Positions 12,560-24,900 of a DNA stretch of 64,000 nt are shown here, piece after piece; positions within the stretch are counted from its first letter, which is position 1, and every line of letters starts with the position of its first letter. This DNA comes from Erodium maritimum (taxonomy: Eukaryota > Streptophyta > Magnoliopsida > Geraniales > Geraniaceae). The stretch spans positions 60,284,336 to 60,348,335 of the forward strand of contig OY997592.1 in assembly GCA_963921825.1 (NCBI GenBank), given 5' to 3'. The notes under the pieces are model-generated. The model was not told the origin of the DNA. It did not search any database and worked only from the letters and a program-made list of their open reading frames with translations. Both the position numbers and the translations under genes were made by a program.

Positions 12560-13290
12560 AACTAATTACTATAATATAAGATGACGATGTGCTAATTTAT
12601 TTAAGAATGATAAAAACATATTCTATACAAAAGAAACAAAATATTTGGAGTTGGTGCTGTTTGATATACAAAAAATTGTACTCATCAAAAGATATTTTGA
12701 ATAAAATAATTAGTCATGGTTGTATCCTAAACATAGTTATTTTTTGTAAATTAAAAGTAATTATTTATCGACGATGTTCTTTACACGTGTACGAGAATAG
12801 TGGTGTGAATTGAGGAGGGAAGGAATTGGAGTGGAATGGTGTGAAATGTGAATGTAATGATGGGGTTGCATTGCATGTGCAGGTGGTGGGTCATCTCCTT
12901 CACTCACCTCTATTACTATATATGTATGTGTATGCATATGTGATATGTGGGCCTTTCTTCATCATAGACTCTACGTTACTGCTCACATCTCCGATTTTCA
13001 CAAGTCATCAGAATATTTAAATATGCAACCGCAAATACAAAATTACACACAGCCTAAGTTGGTCAATACCAGGGGCGGGTTCGTGGTATAGGGCACGGAA
13101 CGTCTTGTTCCAAATTTTATAAAAATGTAAAGTTTCTAGTTCTCTTTGTTTTTTGATATTTTATAAATCTGAATCAGAAGTTGTATAAAACAACTATGGT
13201 TATTTAATAGGAAAATTTGAAAATCTATCTTTTATAACATAACAAATTTGTTGAATATATTATTATAATTTAATATTAGAAAATCTATGC
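12560..13290. other. AT-rich intergenic segment, nothing recognised
   Basis: Short unsupported open frames only. A GGAATTGGAGTGGAATG purine-rich stretch near 12825 and a run of AT-rich sequence have no identifiable function. Confidence 0.5.
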
Positions 13291-13700
13291 TTTTGAAAAT
13301 CTATGCTCTGGTGCCACGCCAAAAACGAACAGTCCTAGAAAAGGGAGCGAGGAGGAGAAGAAAGGCGAGCAAACCCATTAGAGTCGGTCACTCACAGAGA
13401 AGTAACAACATCCTCTCCACACTCAGATCTGTCCACACCAGCAAGACCTTGAATATTTGTCGGTTGGACCACACGAGGTGGCGACTAGAAGAACACACCA
13501 GAGTCAAGCAGAGTAGAGGAGCACCAAAGAGCAAAGGTTCTCCGAAAGGAAGAGAAGGGGGAAAGGGGAAGAAGAGAGAATGAGGTCTCAGCGGTGACCG
13601 AAGCTACCTGAGCCACCGTCGACGGTTGCAAAGGAGGACGACGAAACCTAGGTTTTCTTGGGAGGGTTTTAAGGGGATAAAAGAGAGAACTTTTCTAAGT
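13290..13700 (-). mobile_element. possible 5' part of a LINE-type element (minus strand)
   Basis: Read on the minus strand, the block begins with AAAACCCTCCCAAGAAAACC near 13670 and continues as GC-rich, CTCC-rich sequence. This resembles the leader-plus-ORF1 start of the LINE-type insertions elsewhere in the window. It has no tail and no coding domain. Assignment rests on composition and the AAACCCT-type leader only. Confidence 0.3.
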
Positions 13701-13734
13701 TGTTTTGTTCAAAAATGCTCTTTCGCATGCATAA

Positions 13735-14365
13735 TTTTTTTTAACTAAAAGGTACTCATATTATTTAAATAAAATTAAAAGAGCTATTACACGGTATAGA
13801 TCCCTGAAGGTTTTTCTACACATAACTCCGAGACTAGTGAATCGGCACATGCGGTTTTTTGAGGTGTCATAAAGGCGAACTGAAATAAAAACTAAACTAC
13901 GTTGAAGCCAATGACTGTTGCTCAAGGTATTGCCTAGCTGTTGCATATTCTGTAGAGTGCGACTGAACCTACTGCCATCAGTTTCTAAAGGAGTCATTGA
14001 CCCTACAAAGATGAAATTAGAAAAAATAAAAAAGACCCACTCGATTAGCCAGATCCATAATCGAGAGAGGGGTCGAGGGTGACGAAGTGGTAGAGGCCAG
14101 GGAGGAGGACACCCATGTGGCATCAGAGATGGCGGCATCGGCATCAGAGATGGAGACTGCGGCTTCAGAGACGCCAGCGAGATCGAGGGGCTCCGAGGCA
14201 GTGAGGTCCATTGACACCGAGGTGAGTCAGATGACAACCGTTGGAATTACAGAGGGGGGACCGAACAAGATTGGGAGACGCTTCGTTTGTGACGGGAGGG
14301 AGCCAAAGTCACAGTGGTTATAGGCGGCTCAAAAGAAGCCCTAACAAGAAAACCCTCGCAGATTC
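13735..14365 (-). mobile_element. LINE-type element without RT (minus strand)
   Basis: A poly-T run at about 13733-13740, followed by AACTAAAAGGTACTCATATT, is the complement of a LINE 3' end. Minus-strand reading from about 14365 gives a leader containing AGGGTTTTCTTGTTAGGGCT, then a GC-rich Ser/Ala/Asp-rich frame (14217-14017), then an AT-rich 3' UTR. The 3' UTR is not obviously the same as the family at 11.4 and 47.6 kb. Endonuclease and RT are absent. The ends are approximate and no target duplication was found. Confidence 0.45.
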
Positions 14366-14440
14366 CATAGGGAGAGGTGCAAGGGAGATGATGTATAGAA
14401 AAAATAGAAGTATAACCATGGTATAGACTATGGTAATAAC

Positions 14441-14568
14441 CATGACTTTATTTTCGTTTTTTTATAAGCGAAAAAATTTATTAGGCGAAAGTTCTACAGA
14501 AAAGTAGAACTAAGCAAGGAAATAATCCACAGACTGGATTAATTTCTCGGACATGACTTTATTTTCGT
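14441..14568 (-). mobile_element. 94-bp truncated LINE/SINE-like insertion with 17-bp target duplication
   Basis: The 17-bp sequence CATGACTTTATTTTCGT occurs at 14441-14457 and again at 14552-14568. Between the copies lie 94 bp beginning with poly-T and ATAAGCGAAAAAATTTATT. A poly-T start, small size and long direct flanking repeat are what target-primed reverse transcription leaves when a minus-strand element is severely 5'-truncated. Confidence 0.7.
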
Positions 14569-14936
14569 ACGACGATTGTCTCAGAGAAAAACCCTAACAG
14601 AACAACTAGGTGACCACTCTTTTGTATGCACCCTCAGTTTTTAGATTAAATGCAAATATAGGAATAATTATTATAAAAAAATACATATCTTTTCAGATTT
14701 TTGGGAATGACTATTGTCTATTATTATTTTTCATACTTATAATACGATGTACTTTAATTATCATTTGTTGTATATATGCTTATCATGCATTCATTCATAC
14801 TTGTATTCCATAAAAAAAACTGTTTGTATTTGATCCTCTAGCTAAATCACAATCCATAACCAACACAACTGAAAAAATCATTCGAAAAAGTCGTAAAAAT
14901 ACCAACTTTGAAGTTCATATATAATCACTTGTGAAA
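14569..14936. other. AT-rich intergenic DNA and probable 3' UTR of the gulonolactone oxidase-like gene
   Basis: No coding sequence seen. The part next to 14936 is probably 3' UTR of the minus-strand gene; the poly(A) site is not fixed. Confidence 0.4.
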
Positions 14937-17900
14937 TCATGCCACTGCCTGAACAGAGGAAGAAGACTTAGAATACCTACAAACCCTAGCGTCCTTGTAA
15001 ACAAGGCCTGCTTGGCACAAGTAGCCCTTCTCCGGACTGCAATGCCTATCCTCCGAGCAAATACACTGCCCCTCCAAGGCGCACCCGTCTCCTTTCGCGC
15101 CCGCTTTCCCGAACAATATCTGATCCGACCACTCGCTGGAGAAGACATTATTCGGGTCCAACTGCTTCTTAGCCTCAGCGAACTTGCCAAAATTAGGATA
15201 CTTGCCTTGCACGCCAAGAAACGCCAAGTTCCTGTTCTTCGCCCAATGCGGCCTGGCCCCGTACTTGAACAGCGCCATCTGCTCAATCTCTTCCCACAAG
15301 TCCTCATTCAGCCTCGGGGTGAGTGCATCATCGGCCCGATAATAATTGAAGTCAACGACCACAGAATCTTCAGGCTGACCCAGGTAGGCTTTGGAGGCCT
15401 TGATGAAACGGATCAGTAAGCCGTTGTAGATGTCCACGCCACAGAAGCTCTCGGGACGGACTAGGTCCCGGAGCTTCTTGACGTCGAGGAGGAAGTCTCG
15501 GAACTTGGTGGCGGAGAAAATAGCGGTGGATTCGTAGAAGAAGAGGCCGTTGATCCGTGGGTCCCAGGCGCAGGTGGCGTCAATTCTGATGGGAGAAGAG
15601 TAGAGGCACGAACCTGACGTCTGCATCTTCCCCTGGTGGCCGATTACTGGATAGCCTGAGAAGATCAAGCCGTTCTTCAATCCATTGGCTATGAGCTTCT
15701 TGTAGCCTAGTGACGTGTTTGCTAAAACGCATTTCCCTTTTGCGTTTCGTGCCTTGTCCATTGCTGTCTCTGCATTTTCATGACTCAAACATCAGGTTCC
15801 ATAAAACTTGTGAATATGTTTATCGGTTAATTGTGCTAGTAATTGAGGAGTTTTGAGTTGATACACTATTAATGATCCAGACTAAAATGTTCACATTTCT
15901 CATTCATAGCAACCAAACTATTAGTATATATAACATGTAATTTCCAAGTATCCAACAGTAAACTACACAATTTTTAGTGAGTTGTTACAACTATATAGTC
16001 ATATAATAAGCATGAATTTATGTACATATGCAAGTAGTTCTGATATCTTAATTAACAAACTTGTAAAATCGTGAAATTGAGGAAAGGAACTGGAAAAATA
16101 CTTGAAGGGCCATTATTTACTTATCAAATGATGATGTGATTCTCACATCCTGGTATGCAAAGGAATGGTCCAAATAATTACAAAATTCGAAGGAAGAAAA
16201 TGATCAATTATTACAATATATTAATTTAATAAAATTATTTTACCATTTCAATTTTGTTGTTCGATCAATAATAATTTGATTAATTCAATCATCTAAGTTT
16301 TATAGTAAAAAAAATGGGTAATTTCACTTCAGTACCTTAAATTTTTTATATTTTATTTAAAGTACCGTAAATCTTTTAATCACCTTAATACCTTAAATTT
16401 TTATTAATTCATTTAAAATACTCTAACTTCAATACCCTAAACTTTCAATAATTTCATTTTAATACTTAGTGTTAACTATTAAACAAAATTAGTTAACTAA
16501 TTAAAGCCTTTATTTATTTATCTCGATTTTACGTCTTCTATTATAATCGAATCCTGCACACCTCTCATGTTACCACCGATGCACTTAAACACGTAATTAC
16601 TAATTAGATAGATATATGAAAACCCTAAAATTAATGCATATCACATTTATGTACGAAAAATCTAAAATGCATATGAATATTTATGTCGTTTAGATGTAAG
16701 ATTTTATAAGGATGTGTAAGCATTGTTAATTACCTGAAGATCGGAGTGCTTTGGAGATGAGGATATTATTGGACTGGAAACCTAGGAAATCGTAGACGCC
16801 GTCGCCGGAGGAGTTGAACGGAACTCTACTATCGTATCTATATACCGCCGTTTGGGCCGAAGGGTACCAAGTAATATCCGCAAATTCGTAGTTTTTGGCA
16901 TGCTCCATGAACACGTCCTCCATCCCTCCATCGCCTGTGAAATTGTATGTTATGCTCCTCTTGAATGCTGCCTCCAACGCCAACTTTACCTGTACATATG
17001 TATCATTTCTTCATCATTTCTGCCTCCTCTTTCAATTTATACATACACCAGAAAATCACTATCATTAGGTTAATATTATTTAGGGGTCACTCCATGTTCG
17101 TACCCACACCTTTCGTTTATTGCTAAATCCGAACTAAGTACACGTAAATTATCATGGAGTAACGTTGACCAACAACTATTGTATTTTCCACCTGTAAGTC
17201 TAACGGCTGTTAAGTGAGTAACATGAAAAATTGATAGTTCATGGTTATGATTTGACGATAAACGAAATGTTAAAGTTATGATTTGAGAATGAACGAAAAG
17301 TTAAAGTTTCCATTTTTGAAAAGTTTTAGAGCACGTGACAAACATGTAACTGATATTTTACGACGTTACTCACAGTTAACAGATTTTGATACATTTTGAG
17401 AATCAATAAGATGAAACATGTTATTATCTGATAGGTTTCATATATGTGAGTTATGATTTGATGATTAATTTTAATACAATAAAATAATAAAATGACATGA
17501 AGTTGTTTTTAATATTAATTTCGTTCACTTAAAAATTTTCCTCTAAAAATATATGCATACTGTTTTTCTTAAGAACACACAAATCATGTTGTTCAGAGTC
17601 AATATGATGTGATGTGATTATTAATGAGCTAGATCCTTTCAACATATTAATTAGCATGTCAAGAAGATACACTATTAATACATTGAAGTATAATACATTG
17701 ATGATGCTATATACAGAAGGGATAAGATATATGATATGACTATTAAATTAACATATTTCAATTATTCTCCAAAAATTAATATAATATATGATTAAATATG
17801 TTTAATTCCTTACCATATTCCAATGATGGTAAAACAGTTAAGTATGTGATGCGAGATTACGAAACTAACCTTGGAGATGACACCCAAATTCCCCAGCGAA

Positions 17901-18529
17901 ACTTTGGCCGCGTTGAGCAAGGGATCGTTTGGCCCCAATGTGACGATTTTCGCGTGGCCCTCACTCGCCTTCGCGGGGACGATAAGGCTCATGCCGATCA
18001 CGTGATCGTGCACCGCCCCTCCCCGGCCCCACCACGAGCTCCCGTGGGCCCCGGTACTCAGCAACCCGCCCACGCTCACGCCCTCCCAGTACGGCGCCGC
18101 CACCAGGCTCAGCCCCGCCGCCTCCACCGTATCGATCAGCCGCCTCAGCCCCACTCCCGCCTCCGCCGTCACCGCCAGGTTCGCCGCGTCGACCTCGATG
18201 CCGGAGTTGTACTCGCTCGTGCTGATCAGGACCGACGATCGCGGCGGCGGACACGCGAGCTTGGGGATCGTGTGGGAGAAGCCGCTCACGACTTTCACGG
18301 AGAGGTTGCTCCGTACGGCCTCGGCCACGGCCTGGAGGAGCTCCTGCTCGGTTTTCGGATGGATCACTTTGCTGACGTGACACTCCTGCCGGTCGTTCCA
18401 CGCGCCGTAGGCGTTGCGGAGGACGCAGGTGGCGCCGCCGGTGCACTGGATCGGATCCGGCGGAGGTTTGGCCAGAATCGGGGAGGAAGCGGCTAGTAGA
18501 AGAAGGAAGCACCAAACAATAGGCTCCAT
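14937..18529 (-). CDS. L-gulono-1,4-lactone oxidase-like FAD-dependent oxidoreductase
   Basis: Three exons on the minus strand: 18529-17870, 16989-16734 and 15769-14937, 582 aa. An N-terminal hydrophobic signal peptide (about residues 1-20, WCFLLLLAASS) is followed by a PCMH-type FAD-binding domain with VKVVSGFSHT (78-87), AGVGLRRLIDTVEAAGLSL and GGLLSTGAHGSSWWGRGG (154-171). A C-terminal ALO-type domain carries the HWAK motif typical of aldonolactone oxidoreductases (about 480-483). Plant GULLO proteins of this length are predicted to be secreted and to oxidise L-gulono-1,4-lactone to ascorbate, an alternative to the main galactose route; substrate use varies between paralogs, so function is inferred. 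The C-terminus is Cys-rich (from about residue 530). The ATG lies about 36 nt downstream of a TATA box. Intron 1 (about 0.9 kb) and intron 2 (about 1.0 kb) are AT-rich. The gene appears intact. Confidence 0.9.
16312..16500. repeat. short tandem-like repeat region in intron 2 of the gulonolactone oxidase-like gene
   Basis: After GGGTAATTTCACTTCAGTACC the motif TACCTTAAATTTT and close variants (TACCGTAAATCTTTT, TACCTTAAATTTTTATT, TACCCTAAACTTTC) recur several times over about 130 bp. The GGGTAATTTCAC start resembles one end of a Mutator-like MITE, but no matching inverted end was found, so this is a degenerate repeat of unknown class. Confidence 0.35.
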
Positions 18530-18565
18530 TGTAGCAATGAGTGTGTTTTAATTTCAAGTAATTTT

Positions 18566-18575
18566 CTTTTATAAG
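18566..18575 (-). promoter_or_regulatory. TATA box of the gulonolactone oxidase-like gene
   Basis: CTTATAAAAG on the minus strand, about 37 nt upstream of the ATG at 18529. If used, the 5' leader is only about 5-15 nt, so a start further upstream is also possible. Confidence 0.4.
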
Positions 18576-18639
18576 CCTGTCTTCACGTATAATTTTGACC
18601 TGACGTTGACATGACATGTTTTTATAAAAGAAAGTATTT

Positions 18640-19110
18640 CCACTTAAATGGTAAAGATCTCATTTTGAGACTTTTATTTTATGATCCTGCTTAAACTGTA
18701 CTGAATTCGGATGTGTACGAAACTAAAAAGGAAGAAAAAAAAATATATTCATGAATGAAAATTTAATTATTTGCTCTGTGCAAAACACCATTTATAAAAT
18801 TTTATATTGAAACTTTGCTTAGACTTCAAAGGGTACGTTATCTCATACGCCACACGAATCCATATTATAGTATTTCTATAAATATTATAGTATCATCTAG
18901 AAAGGAGTTCACTGCTTTGAAGTGAACGGCACAGACAGGTCATTACGACAAGAAACATTATGGGTGCGCACTAAGAAATGTTGTGTTTTGTTTTTTTGTT
19001 CATCAATTTTGAGTATCTTTCTCAATATCCCTCCCCTGAAGTTAGGAAGAATTTCGAGATGTTAACTATAAAAACTAATAACTGTAATAATGTATTAGTG
19101 ATACAACAAA
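18640..19110. other. AT-rich intergenic segment, nothing recognised
   Basis: Upstream region of the minus-strand gulonolactone oxidase-like gene. No ORF of note, no repeat recognised. Confidence 0.5.
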
Positions 19111-20099
19111 GATGTTAAAGGGTAAATATTACAAGATCACCAACTCCCATAGCATTAAGATTCAGCATAAACATCAAAACATGGACATTCTCTCTAAAAA
19201 AACGAACCCTAGCCCAAACTTTCAGCCGCCACCTCCCTCCTCCCTCCACCGGCGACGGCCGGGCCCTCCGACCTGCCTGTCGCCAGTGGAGACCTTTCCC
19301 TCTCTTCCTCTCCCTCCCTTTTCATGTCCTCTGCTTCTCTTCGGTTTTTATGGCGTTTCCGACTTTCTTCTCGTCGGTGGGCTTGTTTCTTGTGGTTTGA
19401 GTTTGGAGTGTGTCTCTTTCGTCAGGTTCTCGGCCAGAGCTCTTGGCTTGCAGGCGGACGGCGACACGTCTCGGATTCTCGGTCCGACGCCCTTGCTTTT
19501 CCGGTCTTCTCCTCAAGCTGCTCGTACCGTCTTCAGATCTACACTTTCTCGGCTGACGCTGCTCCGGTGAGGCAACAGTCTGGTCGTTTGCTCCGGTGGG
19601 CTCTTCAAGCTCCTTCTCCGGTTGGTGTTGCTGCTTCAGTCGTCGGAGCGTCGATCTGGCTTGGCGGCGGGTTGAGGAAGGTTTCAAACCGGGTAGGTCA
19701 TTTCATCCTATTTGGGCCTGTCTAGTTGGGCCGGGCCGGGCGGGTCATGCTCTTCTGGCCGGGTTAGTCCTATTCTGCTGACCGGGTCGGGTCCTGCTCT
19801 TTGGGCCGGGTCGGGTCCAACTCTTATTAGAGACTCTGCTCATATTTTTCCCCCCTACCTTGCGTTGTTTCTGTTGGTGGTTTGTCAAGTGTTGACTGGA
19901 GTTTGGTTATTCACTTTGAGGGGTGCATTTCTGGGTGTTCGAGTCCCATTGTTTGAGACTCTCCGGCGAAAGTGGGGGTGCGTGGGTGCGCGTGGCAGCT
20001 GATTATTTGTGGTTAGGAATGATTGCTTTGGTCATCCGGTGGCCTTTGTCAAGCTTGTCTCTGGTGGTAGCTTTGGTTACAGTTTTTTCTGGGTTGGGT

Positions 20100-20550
20100 C
20101 GGTTTGTGCTCGGTATAATTACAGGCCTTCTCCTTTGGGTCCTCGAGCGGTATTGGCCGGCGAGGGGTTACCAGTCTTGGTATCGGAACGCTCAGCTCGA
20201 CAGCCTCATTCCCCGGATACTGTTCTCTTTGGGCTGCTTCTTATTGGAGTATTAGTTTGTTCAGTTGCTCTTTTGCTGGTTTCGGAGGCTTCTCTGTCTG
20301 AGTCTGGATTGGATCGAGCTCGGTATCATTACAGGCCTTTCCCTTCGGGTCCTTGCTGTAGTCGGTGAGGGGTTACCTATCTCGGTTTCGGAACGCTCAG
20401 CTCGCATTCCACTTTAGGTCTCTCAAGAGTTCACCCTTGATGCTACCAGTTTAGAGTTCGAAGCTCGTGCTCGGTAGAAATACCGGTCCTCCGCCTTTTT
20501 GGGCCTCTTTTCGGTGTTTACCGAATTTAGGTTTCGGAGGGCTGAGTGCG
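20100..20550 (+). repeat. three imperfect internal repeats in the 19.1-21.4 kb element
   Basis: The series CTCGGTATAATTACAGGCC, CTCGGTATCATTACAGGCC and CTCGGTAGAAATACCGGTCC (starting about 20110, 20318 and 20470) is each followed by a GGGTCCT/GGGCCT block, a GGGGTTACC or GTTTACCG block and then CGGAACGCTCAGCTCG or a variant. Spacing is about 210 and 150 bp. The function is unknown. Confidence 0.6.
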
Positions 20551-21224
20551 AGCTTCGTCGTCTTCCCTGTCTGTTCTGATTCGGCTTTGCGGTTTCATCG
20601 ATGGACCTCCTCTCGGGTCTTTGGAGGTGACTAGTTCTTGCTCAGGTCGTGGGATGCGTTTCTACAGTCTAGTGGGTGTGGATCGTTGTTGTGCTTCTCT
20701 AGCTGCTTCTGGGACTTCCTTTCGGGGACTCATGTGGCGTGCCTTCCTGCTTACTAATCTTTGTTTGGTAAATCCTCTCCCACCCTATCCTCTCATTTGA
20801 TTCGATTGGCTTTGCTTCTTCTCGACCCGTTGTTTGGTGTTCGAGCTCACCGGTCTTAGGTGTTGGTGTTGGTGTTGGCCGTCGGTGAGTCCTTAAGGCT
20901 GTTTCTTGGTCTGAAGCCCTTCGTTTTATCTGTTGGGAGTGGTGTATCTCAGTGATTCTTCACCGATGTTGTATATGTCGATAGTGGTCCTGGCCACCGG
21001 CGTTTTTAGTAACCCCTTTTCTCGCTAGGATTGGGTGTTACTAATGATACAGGGAGTTTGGTACAACTCTGATTAGGTTTGCAGTGCTTCTTGTGTGCCT
21101 GCTCTTCTTGGTGGCCAATTCTTGGTGGTGGCAGTTGTCTTGCCTGACCCTTCTTCCTTTGGCTGTTGTTTATCCTTGTAAGTCCATGGTTGAGCTCTGC
21201 TTTCTTTGGTTGTGTCTTGGTGTT

Positions 21225-21305
21225 TTGAGGTTCCCTGAGTGGACCATCCTTATGTTGCTCGTACTGAGGTTCCTTGAGTGGACCGTCCTTATGTTGCTGT
21301 TTTCT
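21225..21305 (+). repeat. 40-bp tandem duplication
   Basis: GAGGTTCCCTGAGTGGACC followed by ATCCTTATGTTGCT is repeated immediately as GAGGTTCCTTGAGTGGACC plus GTCCTTATGTTGCT, with two or three differences. It lies near the 3' end of the 19.1-21.4 kb element. Confidence 0.7.
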
Positions 21306-21436
21306 CTGTTTTGTAGAGAACTTTTTTTGAGGATCCATTGTAGATTGCTCGTGTGGTTGTATTCAAACTCTGTTCTTCCTTCCAAAGAACAGTTTTAATT
21401 TAAATTTGTTTTGCTGATAAAAAAAAGATGTTAAAG

Positions 21437-21943
21437 TGTTTCAGACAAACATTTGTCCCTAATTATTCGGGTTTACACATCCATATACATTTTCTCGTCC
21501 ACCAAAAATAAAACAGTCCTTTAAGTGTGGGAGTAGTTCAATTGAGGCATCCATTTTTCTATTATCTAATGCTCATTTTGTTTCGAAACAAACCCCTAAA
21601 AAGGACCATTTTCCGTTAGTAATTACGTTACCCTGTAACGCCACAAATTTCGACATGAAAGTTCATCACAAAATAACTTATACGAAAAATATACACTTGC
21701 TTGCAGCCGGAAGGAATGTTCAAAATATCAAAACCACTACTCTGCATTTGCAATTATATCTCATATTCTTAAACTACAAGTACCTTAAAAAAGAATATGA
21801 AGTACTCCACCTTGTTTACAAACAAAAATTGCCATAAAAAGGCATGATGCGCAAGTTTAACTAAAAAGAAATTACAAGTTAGAAATGCACCTCCTAAGGA
21901 AACAAAATTATCATGTAGAAGTTCCGTAAGAACTGGGATGGAC
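21437..21943. other. probable 3' UTR of EMC1 and short intergenic DNA
   Basis: AT-rich, no open frame supported. The part adjacent to 21943 is likely transcribed from the minus strand as EMC1 3' UTR. Confidence 0.4.
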
Positions 21944-24900
21944 TCACCTCCACTTGTCATTCAACTCTTTCCTCTCGGACAAAATCCATGTTGCAAAGAT
22001 GGCCCCAATGAGAGCTACAATCGTCATGAGAAGTAAAGCGTAGCTGAAATCCTCGGTAAGGGAGTCGTAGGTTTTTGATGGTGCAATCCGTGTAAAGAAG
22101 AGATCTGTTCCGTAAGCAAAGACCAGGCTTGTTGATTCCAGCTTAGCAGGTATGGTTACTATGCCTCGGAGACCCTCCACTTTAACGGCATGTGTGACAT
22201 AGAACTGCATAAACAAATCATCATCATCACCCGTGAACTTAAATAGTATGTAGTGTTGACTTATTGAGAGGGACCCTAAACACTCTAGCTCTAAATAGTA
22301 GCCCAATTTCAATATAAAAGTATACATTGTGGCGTAATGTACTAAATGATAATTCTTCTTTAGAAACAAAACGGGATCTCAGCTGAAGTTCATAGCACTG
22401 CTTCTAACATGTTTATACCAACATCCTGAAGCAATATAAGGGTAAGGCATACAAGTAACAAACCTGAGGTATGATTGGCAATGCATCTGTAAGAGGAATA
22501 ATTCCCTCTTCTTTCTCAGCTTGTGTAGGGTTGACTGATCGACGAGGATCTAAGAAGCGCTTATCAAGTGCCAAAACCTGTAAATAGTTCATTCCCCATT
22601 CAACATAGCATGCAAAAATGTTAACCATTTGAAAATTTGGAAGTTTTTGGTGTTGGGGGATCAAACTCCACACATCATAGAAGTTGGAAACAGAACTAGA
22701 TTTTATTTTTGCTAGTTTGGATTTGTTTAATAATTTTACCAACCTGATCACCGATTGTACCAATGAGAAGTTGCTTTGAAGTTATTCCCTTTGCTGTTGA
22801 TGTCACTGCTATTGCTTTCACGGAATGAGTGAAAAAATAAGACTGTGATTTAGTAATGACCTCCGGTCGAGAATATAGAGACATTGGCGATGTTAGATTG
22901 TGCTTTCCTAGAATAAGCTTCCAGATATCCTTGTTCTCCTGTCAATTTACATTCATTTTGAAAAGAAGCGTTAATATGGAACGAAGACAAAAAAAAGCCA
23001 GCATTGAAGATTCAAGTTCATATACATACTGCACGAGATTGATCGTAGATCTCAATGACTGACATTTCATATCTGTGTGCTCTAAGATTGAAGTAGTGAT
23101 ACACAACCCAATTTTCACTCAAAACCTGCATAGATGGAATGGATCAAGAGATGCCTCACTCCCACATGAACTCCCAAATGTAACCAGAATAACGAAAACT
23201 TACTGCGTGAACAGGGCCTTGTGAACCATGATGATTGACACGGTGCAATATTCGACCAGTTATAGTATCAATCAGATACACAACCAACAATGACTCTTCT
23301 GGAGTAGCAGATCCAATTTCACCACTGGCTTTAGGTGTCACAGTTGCCACAAAGAGTAGATTTTTTGATATATATTTATACAACACATCTTGGTCTGCTA
23401 CCTTTGCTTGAGTATGGACAACCTAGCAAAGAACGAAACAGGAAGTTTAATGATTACTAGACACGACAGAGAATCATTGGCTAAAATGCTTATTGAGATA
23501 ATGGGACCAGTTCAAGGAGAACTGGCCTACAGAGTACAAGACATTTTGTCCAAATAGTTATCCATCCAACTTTGGATTCACCAACCATATGAGTTTGGCA
23601 ATATCAACTATTTATATGCAATTAATAGTGGTTCTGAATAAATAACAAGAATCGTATGTGTATGTGATAAGACATGACAGGACCTGGAATCTTACTGGGA
23701 GACTTATATATATACACATAATCAAAGGTAAAATTCTAAGGATGATGAAATTATGTTCTGCAACTGTATAACCTTGATTTTTTGCAGTATAGCAAATAAA
23801 AAATTTATGACAATATTTGGGTATTAGTAGGCACTAGGCAGTCAACCGCGGAGCACTATTGGGTCTACAGCTATGCCAATTAGCAGCAAGCTACTGTAAT
23901 TGTTGGTTTAGTGATGAAAAATTCTTTAACTTAATAGAACTACATCATGACAAAAGACAAAATATCACATTCAGAAGAAAATAAGTACCTCACTGTTTTT
24001 TCTTGTCACAGTTGCGATGATCTTTTCAGTCTCTGATGGGAATACAATTGACCATAAATACCTGGTATCAAAGCAGTATTCATCTGCTTTTTCATGGACG
24101 CAATTGCCTTTTAATACATGCCCTCGGATTACACCATTATCAGCTTCGACTGAATACCAGTATACATTTGAATATACATTTTGGAATATACTAGCAGCCT
24201 CAGGAGTTCTAGGATACAAATGTGCACGCTGCTCAGCATCTATAAGTAGATGGAAGTGCTGCTCTGTTGAATCTGTTAATGGTAATGGCATAACTTGTGC
24301 CACAGAATGAGAGAGACGCAAATAATTAAGCTCCTTCCCTTTGTAAGTGTCAACGAAAGAGAGAACGCCTGGTGCATCCGAACTAGGCCCACACCTGCCA
24401 ACTATCAAAACTGATGGATTCTCATTCATAGCATGGTGATGGGGAACTTGCCATTGATATAAATGTAACCCGGATGGGGATTCACAAGTACTGGATTTCC
24501 GCAGAGAATCTAGTAAGAGAGACCAGACTATCCGTCCATCTCCAGTGTGCAAGGCAAAAAGTTTGCCTGCTCTAGTAAGTACAATTAACAGTTTCCGGAA
24601 ACCATTGTGGTCTCGGGTCATTTTGCTCTTCTCAAAAGCTTTTAACCTCATCCCTTGTAGCGAGGCTATGTCCTCAGCAGTTGCAATCATTAAAGTTCCT
24701 TTGATTTTCAACAAATGTCCCTACAAATGAGAGAACACAAAAAAATGCCATCAGTGATAAATCAATCAAAATTCAAGGAAATTCAGTTAATAACAGTCAT
24801 ATTAATACATCGTATTTCCAGGAATTGTAATCCTACACCATGTAAAGAGGAGTTTAACAGATAAATAACAACCACATACTCCGTCTAATTACCAAAAATA

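Larger units (their letters stand above)
19111..21436 (+). mobile_element. 2.3-kb LINE-type element without RT, 10-bp target duplication
   Basis: GATGTTAAAG occurs at 19111-19120 and at 21427-21436, and the inserted DNA (19121-21426) ends TTTTGCTGATAAAAAAAA, a typical plant LINE tail. After about 80 bp the element shows AACCCTAGCC and a CT-rich leader, then about 2 kb of GC-rich, G/T-biased sequence. None of its open frames encodes a recognisable RT, endonuclease or zinc knuckle. It contains internal repeats at 20100-20550 and 21225-21305. It was therefore retrotransposed with a LINE-like machinery but is non-autonomous. It lies about 0.5 kb beyond the stop of the minus-strand EMC1 gene. Confidence 0.7.

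Noticed and set aside
14915-15419. Overlapping open frames on both strands across the last gulonolactone oxidase exon (up to 162 codons on the plus strand)
   Set aside because: Only the minus-strand frame matches the family (HWAK, AKNRNLAFLGV); the others are antisense shadows of a GC-rich exon.
17080-17400. Possible MITE in gulonolactone oxidase intron 1 starting GGGGTCACTCCATGTTCG
   Set aside because: Only short direct repeats (AACGAAA..GTTAAAGTT) were seen; no matching inverted end or target duplication.
17798-18617. 232- and 218-codon frames overlapping gulonolactone oxidase exon 1
   Set aside because: Arg/Pro-rich shadow translations of the GC-rich exon without any known domain.
21930-21946. 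GGTGAGT at the end of EMC1 as a real donor with a further exon
   Set aside because: The protein ends with the family C-terminus (ERKELNDKWR) exactly at the TGA inside it.
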